Positions 56,709 through 64,000 of a stretch of 64,000 bases of DNA are shown here, piece after piece; position 1 is the stretch's first letter, and each line of letters starts with the position of its first letter. The notes beneath the pieces are model-generated. The model did not search any database, had not been told where the DNA came from, and worked only from the letters and a program-made list of their open reading frames with translations. Both the position numbers and the translations under genes were made by a program. The DNA lies in assembly GCA_028023455.1 (NCBI GenBank), contig JAQFVV010012394.1:25367053-25431052 (forward strand). The letters run 5' to 3'. This DNA comes from Epiperipatus broadwayi. Its lineage: Eukaryota > Onychophora > Udeonychophora > Euonychophora > Peripatidae.

Positions 56709-57600
56709 TATGGAAAAGAATTGCAGAAGCAGGGTTAACATATGGTAATGATGCATTTTATGTTAGTAAAGAGGTATTAAATTACTTAGAAAAAGTTCAA
56801 AGGGAAGTAGGAAGACATGGATTGTATGCAGATGTATGGACAGCAATGGAGGCAATTCACGGAGAAATGGGATGGTCAAGTTTTCATATGAGTGATGCAA
56901 AAAGTAAAATGAAAATGTTTGGTAGATTGCAGTTTATGGATAATAAAAGAATAGCTAAAATAGTATTTAATTGGGTTATGAGTAAAGGGCAGGTAATAAT
57001 ATGGGTGAGAAAGGTAATGTGGTATGCAAAAGATTTGGATAAAGAATTTATATCAGTATATTTGTACAAAAGATGGGATGATTGTATTAGAAGGATTGTT
57101 GAGTGTTATAGTCGTAAGGAATGGGATAAAAGAATAGATTTATTAATAAAGAATAGAGAGATGGAGAAATAGTATGAAGAGTAAAAAGAGTTTAAATATA
57201 TTAGGTGCGAGTTAATATATGATAATAGTAAGGAAAGTAGTTTATTATTTAAGGCTCGAACGGAATCTTTTGCTACAAGAGAATATACATGTAAATGGAA
57301 AAAAAAATGGGTGATTTATTTTGTAAATTATGTAAGGAATGAATAGAAAATATTAGGCATTTGTTAATTGAATGCAAATGCTTGAAAACAGAAAGGGTAC
57401 ATATAATGAAATTATATGAATAAAGTGATTATACAGAAAGTGAATTATTGGTTTTTATGCTGGGTTTGGGAAAAGACAAAGGGGATTTAGATATAAAGGT
57501 TATAGAGTTGACAAAGATTATATTGTGGAAATGGGATGGAACAGAATAAGGGAAAATCTAGAGTGGAGAATGGAAAATAAAGTGGCTAACAGGTTTATCT
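56709..57600 (+). pseudogene. CR1-like LINE 3' end
   Basis: Plus-strand reading: WKRIAEAGLTYGNDAFYV-like, VQREVGRHGLYADVWTAMEA, IHGEMGWSSFHMSDAKSKMK, RIAKIVFNWVMSKGQ; after a stop at 57170 it continues to FCKLCKE-IENIRHLLIECK (about 57320-57390), a CCHC-like motif typical of the C-terminus of many LINE ORF2 proteins. The reverse transcriptase is missing. Same family as 1396-1870. The left end abuts the hammerhead foldback. Confidence 0.75.
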
Positions 57601-57963
57601 GGGCATAATTGCTTAGATATTCTTGATTTCGTTTAAGAAGCCACAATACATCACATCACACGCTTTAATAACAGTAATGTGCTAGCATAAGAAATAGTGA
57701 TCATGTGATATTTAGTGATTTAATAACTATTGTTACAATAATTAATCTTTAACGATAATTTATTTGATATATATTATATTCACTTATTATATAGTATTTG
57801 AATTTCAACTAGAGGTATGCAGTTTATGATTTATTCTTATGTTAGGATATTCAAAGTGTAAATTAATTATTTATAAATTGTGTTTTGTATGTAAAATATG
57901 AAATGTGTTTATTTCCTTTTGTAAAACATTCAGTTCGTCTCGATCGTATTAGTATTTTATGAA

Positions 57964-58329
57964 TGCCTCAAAGGTTTTGTCCAGGATTTAATATCAAGAT
58001 TTTTCAATAAAAGTAACATACACTTTTTCCAAATTGTTTGAACTTTATAAGGAAAAATTTTTCGTCTTAAGTAGTTGGTGGATACAATATACATATATAT
58101 ATTAAACCAAAATTATCTATATGTAAGACACATATATGTCTATATTGATGTATTAGTTTATTTCATTGTTTCTTGCTTATATATATATATATATATATAT
58201 ATTAATTACTGTGTCATTTAATATTAAATTATCTCAAAACTAAATTGTTTAATTCGGTTGTGTGTGTTTTAATTAGTTAGCTTATTATCATTCTACTAGT
58301 CGCCCAGCAATATGAGTTGGGGCATAGCA
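57964..58329 (+). repeat. Gypsy-2 5' LTR
   Basis: Begins TGCCTCAAAGG and ends about GGGGCATAGCA. Contains a (TA)n tract at 58179-58202. Diverged from the 3' LTR. Confidence 0.7.
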
Positions 58330-58399
58330 AAACATTGGCGCAGTTATAGAGCTTCAATCGTAAAATAGCATTTGTTATAGTTCAGTCTTGAGATAATAA

Positions 58400-59260
58400 A
58401 ATGCGTTCATTTGGTCAAACTAGCGCAACCGAATTTGATATCAGTAATGTCTCAGAGTGGCCGTTATATGTAATGTAAAATAGAGAATTTTTTCACATTA
58501 AATGGGATTGAAGATAAGCAAAAAGTAAGCTGTATTATTATACTTCACTGGCAAAAAAGTAATTGAGATTATAAATAGACTTTTTGAAATATCCATAACA
58601 GAGTATAACGTATGACGAAATAGTAAAGAAATTAAGTGATTATTTTAGTCCTCGTCCATCTCATTATAGCTTGTTTAAGTTTAAGAAAGCAGATTAAGGG
58701 AAAGAAAAGATTCTAATTCAGCCCTGAAAAAGTTAGCTAAAGATTGCGAGTATAGGAAATTCATTGAGGCAATACTCATGAATCAGTTACTCTGTGGTAT
58801 GTCTAATTATAGGCTCATGCAACAATTGCTAACTGATACCATTCTTATTTATGCAATGGTCATTAAGAAAGGCATAGCTTATAAGTTAATATTTGAACAG
58901 GCCAACACTTTTTAAAACAAACTGAAGAAAACATTAATATGGGAGTGTTCAAGAGAGTAAAGAAAAGTATGATTCTGTGGAAATTGATCATGTAAAGAAT
59001 AGTAAGATCACATCCTTCTAATGTGGTAAATTAGGCTATATAGCTAAAGAAGGTAAGTGGCAGAAGGAAACATGTCATAAATGGGGGGAAGGGACATTTA
59101 GCACATGTATATAAGAAAGAAGGGAACAGGAAAGGTCAGAGTAAATTTCAGTTGTAAGGAAATAGGAGAGACAGACCTGTGTCTATATGGAATTTAATGT
59201 TTTGACAATGGCTCAGGACTATCATTAATATCACAAACAGATTAGAGGGTACTGTCAGTT
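58400..59260 (+). pseudogene. Gypsy-2 gag and protease remnant
   Basis: A broken frame with zinc-knuckle remnants at about 59022-59110 (CGKLGYIAKEGKWQKETCHK, i.e. decayed CCHC motifs), then FDNGSGLSLIS (about 59205-59240), a decayed D-T-G-S protease site with N for T. Confidence 0.6.
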
Positions 59261-59513
59261 AATGATGTTAAAATTCAGTTAGAAAAAATGAACATTAAAG
59301 CACAAGATGTAAATGGAAATGCACTAAGACCATTGGGTCATGTACAAGTGCTAATTACCATGGTAAAGCAATGAATTTACAGCTTATTTAGTAAAAGGAA
59401 AGATTAATTCTATTATTGTAAGGGATTCCAGGAAATAGGAATCCACGTCAGCTTAATAAAAAAATACCCAGACCTATTCAATGATGAATTGGGGTATATG
59501 AGCACTGCAAACA

Positions 59514-60100
59514 TTGAGTTACTCAAAAATGCATGCCTGGTCATGCGTAAAACCTGTAAAATTTCATTTTACTAAAAAATCAGAAGTGAAGAGAAAACTC
59601 AAATCATTGGTCAATAAGGGCATATTATTGCCATTTGAAACTTCAGTTTGGGCAACACCTTTGGTAGTTATAACAAAACCTAACAGTCAAATTAGGATAT
59701 GAAATAATTGCAGAATAACCATAAATAAATACTTAAATAAGGGACATACCCTGCACCAAAATGTAAGGGAGCTATTATCCAGACTGCAAAATACTTCATA
59801 TTTTGTCAAGCTTGATTTGAACTTCACATTTCACTAGATAAAGGTGACAAATTAGTGGAAATTTTAACTTGTAAGCTTTTGTTTGGAATCTCTAAAGTGC
59901 TGATTAACACATTGCTACAAGGTTTAGAGGATTTTATACCCTATTATGATGACATACTCATTTTAGCATGTCCAGTAGAAATGCTTCATCAAAGACTGAT
60001 CAGAGTATGCAAGAAATTAAATAAATTCAGAGTAGAATTGAACACCAAAAAAAAGTATATGGAATACAAAGAGAATTAGTGTTTCTAGGTCATAATTTCC
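59514..60100 (+). pseudogene. Gypsy-2 reverse transcriptase remnant
   Basis: PVKFHFTKKSEVKRKLKSLV, then GILLPFETSVWATPLVVITK, NSQIRI (motif 1-2); LSRLQNTSYFVKLDLN (motif A, D retained); FIPYYDDILILACP (catalytic YDD) at about 59935-59970; LNKFRVELNTKK. Stops at 59700 and 59834 and a deletion of about 50 residues between motifs A and YDD make it inactive. Confidence 0.85.
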
Positions 60101-60349
60101 AATAAAGGGAAAAAAAACATCATCCGATAAAGTTACAGTCATGAAAAATATGTCAAAAACTTATAAACATAAAAGAATTACAGACCTTCTTATGTTTGAT
60201 AAATTTTTTTTGAGACTTTTTTAGCAAGCAAAGCACAAGTAGTCATGTCATATGACTTATTAAGACAGGAACAAAAGTGGCATTCAACCAAACCAAAGCC
60301 CTATTATCATCTGATAAACTACTAGTCCATTTTACTAGTAATCTAGAAG

Positions 60350-60850
60350 TCTTTAACTACAGATACCTCAAAATGGGAGGGTGGTGGCAGTTCTATGTCA
60401 CCCATGTTATAATTGTGAATACCCCATAGTCTATGCATTGTGGACCCGCGCAAAGACTGAGAGAAATTGTAGTTAGATCAATAAAGAGGCGTTGGCTATC
60501 ATATTCACATTAAAAAAGTTCATCAATATATGCATCTTTTTAAATATTAACTGATCACAAGATGAAACTTGGAATTCTCGGTCATGATAACTTAGCTGCT
60601 TAGCATTTAAGTCTACATATGATGCTTGAAGGGATATGTTATCATCATATTACTATCAATTGTCTTATAAGAAGAGTAGAGAAATCTCTCATGCTGATGC
60701 ATTTATCTCGGATCTCAGATAAAGATGAACCAAGCAGTAATGAGACAGAAATGAACTATATAGACACCCAGCAATCAGAAATACTAAATAGTAAAAAAGT
60801 ATTGAATTGGACAAGATCTAGTGAAGACTATCAGCTTCTTATGGGATAGA
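60350..60850 (+). pseudogene. Gypsy-2 RNase H remnant
   Basis: LTTDTSKWEGGG-like (about 60355-60385), INKEALAIIFTLKKF-like (60478-60525) and LTDHKMKLGILGH (about 60547-60590). The 76-codon reading 60619-60849 (SDKDEPSSNETEMNYIDTQQ) covers the spacer to integrase. Confidence 0.7.
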
Positions 60851-60939
60851 TTAAAAATGGCTCACCTGTTTTTGTATGTCAGTATATTTCCTATCTGTAA
60901 GAGTTGTATTTTAATGGGCAATCAATCAGATAGTTATAC

Positions 60940-61560
60940 CATCAGAGAGTAAACAGAAAATTTTAAAGCTATTACATGAAGATCATTCTGGAGTGGTATG
61001 TTCTACAACATTAGCTTGCAGATACATCTTGTGGTCAAAAGTAACCCCATGTAGTGAACAATATATTAAAAAATGCTCTGCATGTCAGTCAGAAATGAAT
61101 ATGAAAAACAAAGAATATAATCCATACCCTGTAGCAATTAATGAAAAATATTAGTTATACTGGTAGACATATATTCAAGATGGGTGGAATATCACAGAAT
61201 GAAGAGTATAAGTGCTATGGAAAGCATTAAAAACTTAAACACGATTTTTTCATGCCACAGATTATGAAACAATTATGTCTAACAACAGCATTGTATTCAC
61301 TCTGCAAGAAATGGTAAACTATCTCCCTGATAATGGCATAAAACACATGCACTGCCTTATGACCCAGAATTAAATGGCCTAGCACAAAAGACTTCAATAG
61401 ATTAAAAGGTGTTTACAAAAACGGATAATGTAAACATGCAGCAGGAACTGTATGATGTCATGCTTTGTTAACATTCTATGACATCTATGGCTATAGGAGA
61501 ATCTCCAGCAGAGTTATAGATGGACAGAAAATTACATATTGAGCTATTATTGTTACTACC
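60940..61560 (+). pseudogene. Gypsy-2 integrase remnant
   Basis: ILKLLHEDHSGVV (zinc-binding HH part), CRYILWSKVTPCSEQYIKK, CSACQSE (CC part, about 61075-61095); core remnant NNSIVFTLQEMVNYLPDNGI (61280-61335). Numerous stops. Confidence 0.72.
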
Positions 61561-62207
61561 TAATAGGGTCAAATATGCATAAAACATCAGAGATGAAAAC
61601 ATTTATGAAATAAGCAATAGAGTTTGGGTACAAAACTTGATCAGGAAGAAATGATTAGAGGGGGTAATCACTGAAAGACTATCAAACAAATACTAAGTAT
61701 CCAGATTCAGAACAGGTCTAAATACAGAAGACATCTGGATCATGACTGCTATCAAGTCTGGGAAGACATAGTTTTCAGTTCCATTGTCAAAGAATAAAAC
61801 TCAGAAAAAACAACAGATAGCTGACTCAACGCTCTAAGAAGTATTGATCAAAGATGAACAAAAACCACAATATGGAAATTTGTGTAATTGAACCTGAATC
61901 TTGGACCCTAAAGGAATCAACTCCAAAACTAACCATAGTGCAGTCTGAGGAAAAAAAGAGATCACCCATACCATTATGGCAGACCCAAAGGCCAATTAAA
62001 TTTCAAGAATATGTATAAAAAAAGGAACTGATTGAGAAATAAATTCCTATAAAAATTATTTTTTAATTAGGATAATTGTAGAAATAATTTAGCTTATATA
62101 AGAAACAAATTTAAGGGATTTATGGCTCAATAAAAAAAAATAATGAATCTGTTGTTGTAATATTATCTAAATCACCCATTTCTTTATTTTGCTGTAATAT
62201 CTTATAT

Positions 62208-62449
62208 AAATACAATTTATCCAAACAACACTTTTTAGCAAAACTCTTTATTTGCATGTATATACACACACCGATGTTTTGATTGTCCTGAAGTCTTCTT
62301 CAGAGCCAGTTCACTTTAATCTGCAGTCTTCATCAGAGCTAGAGAGAACTGGCTCTAAAGAAGACTGCAGGACAGTCGAAACATAGGTATATGTTCAAAT
62401 AAAGGATTTTGCTAAAAAGTGTTCAAAGTGATTTGGATAAATTGTATTT
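62208..62449. repeat. Foldback with hammerhead-like core, nested in Gypsy-2
   Basis: Inverted arms begin AAATACAATTTATCC and end GGATAAATTGTATTT, with TTTTTAGCAAAA and AGAACTGGCTCT inside. Both arms carry a CTRAAGAAGACTGCAGGACA / GTCGAAAC-like core (plus copy about 62352-62380). GACTG/CAGTC can form stem II, but the CTGA core is intact only on the minus arm (CTGAAGA) and the GAAA only on the plus arm. Confidence 0.65.
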
Positions 62450-62780
62450 ATTGTTGTAACTCTAGTAAATGAAAACTGATAAGAGTTTGCTTGCTTCAGT
62501 CAGAAACTAATTAAAACCAACAAAGTAAAATACCTCCCATCTGGATTTTCACAGTAAAAATAGTTAATCCAGAAAAAGAAAAGATAAAGAAGAGAAAAGA
62601 AAACACAAAAGAAAAAAAAATATAAAAGCTAAAAAGTGAGATAAATAGTTTCTTTTTATTTTCAACACTTCACTTCTCATCATGCTCCTGAAGCAACCAA
62701 AGATCACTGTTGACATCATTTCCATGATCTCAGCTTCTGTAGGTAAACAAGCTGACTAAGGACTAAACAGATCACCTCGA

Positions 62781-63117
62781 TGCCCCAAGCTTTGTCCAGC
62801 ATTTAATATCAAGACTTTTTAATAGAGATAATGTACAGCCTTTTCCAAATTGTTTGAACTTTATAAGCAATAACTTTTTATCTTAAATAGTCGGTGAATG
62901 TAATATATTAAATCAAAATTATCTTTGTGTAAGACCTATGTATGCTTATATTAATGTATATTTTATTTCATTGTTTTTTGTATATATATATTAATTACTG
63001 TGTCATTTAATATTACTTATCTTAATACAAGTTGCTTAATTTGGTCATTTGTGTTTTAATTAGAATTATATTATTACTATTTTGCTAGTCACCTGGCAAT
63101 ACGAGTCAGGACACAGC
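62781..63117 (+). repeat. Gypsy-2 3' LTR
   Basis: Begins TGCCCCAAGCTTTGTCCAGC and ends about CAGGACACAGCA; see the 5' LTR for matching landmarks. Confidence 0.7.
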
Positions 63118-63350
63118 ACCTTTTAAGATGTTAGCTGATTAAATTTACACTTCATGTTTATCAATTTTAATGAGGAAGAGATTAATTTTTAGCCATGTTG
63201 CTTGATTCAGCCTTTGTGCTTCTAAATACGACTAGCATGACTGAAATATTATAGCATTGGGTTGTATTTATTTACTATATTTGAGTTTCACCTCTTGTAC
63301 ATTATAATTAAGGGGAGAAAACCCTTCTTCAGATTATGAATAAATAACAT
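63118..63350. other. No recognised feature
   Basis: AT-rich sequence between Gypsy-2 and the hammerhead-type repeat. Confidence 0.4.
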
Positions 63351-63354
63351 TCTG

Positions 63355-63590
63355 TATGAACAATAGCAAACTCTCCATATAGTACTGCAACCCAGATCAA
63401 GCTTTAGTAATCAATGGATGCAAGAAGGTTTGTGCATAAGATCCGTATCTAGTATCTACTCATCCAATATCTACAGATTAGTTTTTAGTTTCTGGCTTTC
63501 ATCAGTGAGGAGTTTGGGATCTGAGAGCACTGCACCTAGATCTTAGGATCTAATGCAACCCTCCCAGCAACTACCTTTTATCTATTTAGT
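63355..63590 (-). repeat. Hammerhead-repeat family copy, decayed
   Basis: Collinear with 56030-56270: GCAAACTCTCCATATAGTAC, AATCAATGGATGC, CATCCAATATC, GAGAGCACTGCACCTAGATC. The ribozyme on minus keeps CTGATGA and GAAAC, but stem II has collapsed to AAGCCA and five extra bases sit in stem III, so it is probably inactive. Confidence 0.7.
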
Positions 63591-64000
63591 TAACTATAAA
63601 GGTAGGAATCGAAGATGATCATATGATGTATTAAAATATTATATAGAGTCATTATTAATTAATTTCAGTATCCAGTCCAAACACTTGAAACAGAATATCA
63701 TAGACACAAGGGAATTATTGCAATCCTTTTAAAATGATAATAGATATTTTAATGAAATGCAGCAACTTATTTTGCACCATTCCTAAATAGAATCTTATAC
63801 TCCTTGATGTAGAATATATACCACACTTTAAAAACTGCTATTGTTGGCATTATTTAAAAATTATGCTCCAAGATAGCATTTTAAATGTTCTTGCAAAGTT
63901 AATTATTTTTATAATTATATTATTATACGTACTTAAAACATCCAGTCCACCACATTTTCTTGAAACATATGAATAAAGACATTTGAAAAAGATAAATGAG
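63591..64000. other. No recognised feature
   Basis: AT-rich, no coding signal. Confidence 0.4.

Larger units (their letters stand above)
57964..63117 (+). mobile_element. Gypsy-2, decayed full-length Ty3/Gypsy element
   Basis: The LTR-like ends 57964-58329 and 62781-63117 are collinear (GTCCAGSATTTAATATCAAG, TTCCAAATTGTTTGAACTTT, TTAATTACTGTGTCATTTAA). A PBS-like ATTGGCGCAGTTATAGAG starts at about 58333. Between them lie gag, protease, RT, RNase H and integrase remnants in the normal order. No clear target duplication. Confidence 0.8.

Overview
The window is AT-rich eukaryotic DNA from an invertebrate animal. The evidence is large introns, tRNA-derived SINEs, Penelope-like elements (PLEs) with GIY-YIG endonuclease, RTE-type and CR1-like LINEs, Ty3/Gypsy elements, and a captured cDNA of the retromer gene VPS35 that reads like an animal VPS35. 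The C-terminal signature of the RTE-like LINE resembles copies common in arthropods, so an arthropod is my best guess, held loosely. No bacterial-type genes are present. Host coding sequence is almost absent: two candidate exons (10729-11046 and 53580-53649, both + strand) with good splice sites, possibly in long introns of one or two unrecognised genes.

Layout. 1-1395: inverted dimer of PLE 3' ends. 1396-1870: LINE scrap. 2.3-6.7 kb: foldback repeats, decayed hammerhead-ribozyme repeats, a LINE fragment. 6.7-10.2 kb: an RTE-like LINE split by a nearly complete but broken PLE with inverted pseudo-LTRs and a 13-bp target duplication. 10.7 kb: host exon. 14.6-33.55 kb: an 18.8-kb composite bounded by a 92-bp direct repeat. 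Its left half is a young-looking gag-protease element with ~3.07-kb LTR-like repeats and no reverse transcriptase or integrase. Its right half is an older, non-coding relative. 34.9-38.5 kb: decayed Gypsy element (- strand) with an internal tandem duplication. 38.56-39.35 kb: old fragment of the same long LTR, inverted. 43.98-45.96 kb: tandem TRIM array (LTR-internal-LTR-internal-LTR) with a perfect 5-bp target duplication. 49.3-50.4 kb: RTE-like LINE. 54.07-55.98 kb: a second TRIM-family insertion, with its own 5-bp target duplication, that carries a VPS35 cDNA fragment and rearranged 28S rRNA fragments between its LTR parts. 56.04-56.70 kb: foldback with a hammerhead ribozyme motif in each arm. 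56.7-57.6 kb: CR1-like LINE 3' end. 57.96-63.12 kb: decayed full-length Gypsy. 63.35-63.6 kb: another hammerhead-type repeat.

The main theme is non-autonomous retroelements that need enzymes from elsewhere: the gag-protease element lacks pol, the TRIMs code for nothing, and the hammerhead foldbacks carry only a ribozyme. The strongest unusual objects are the TRIM chimera with VPS35 and 28S rRNA, the three-LTR TRIM array, the paired hammerheads, and the gag-protease composite whose LTR-like repeats open with different perfect hairpins. Boundaries and similarities were read by eye; no alignment or database search was run.
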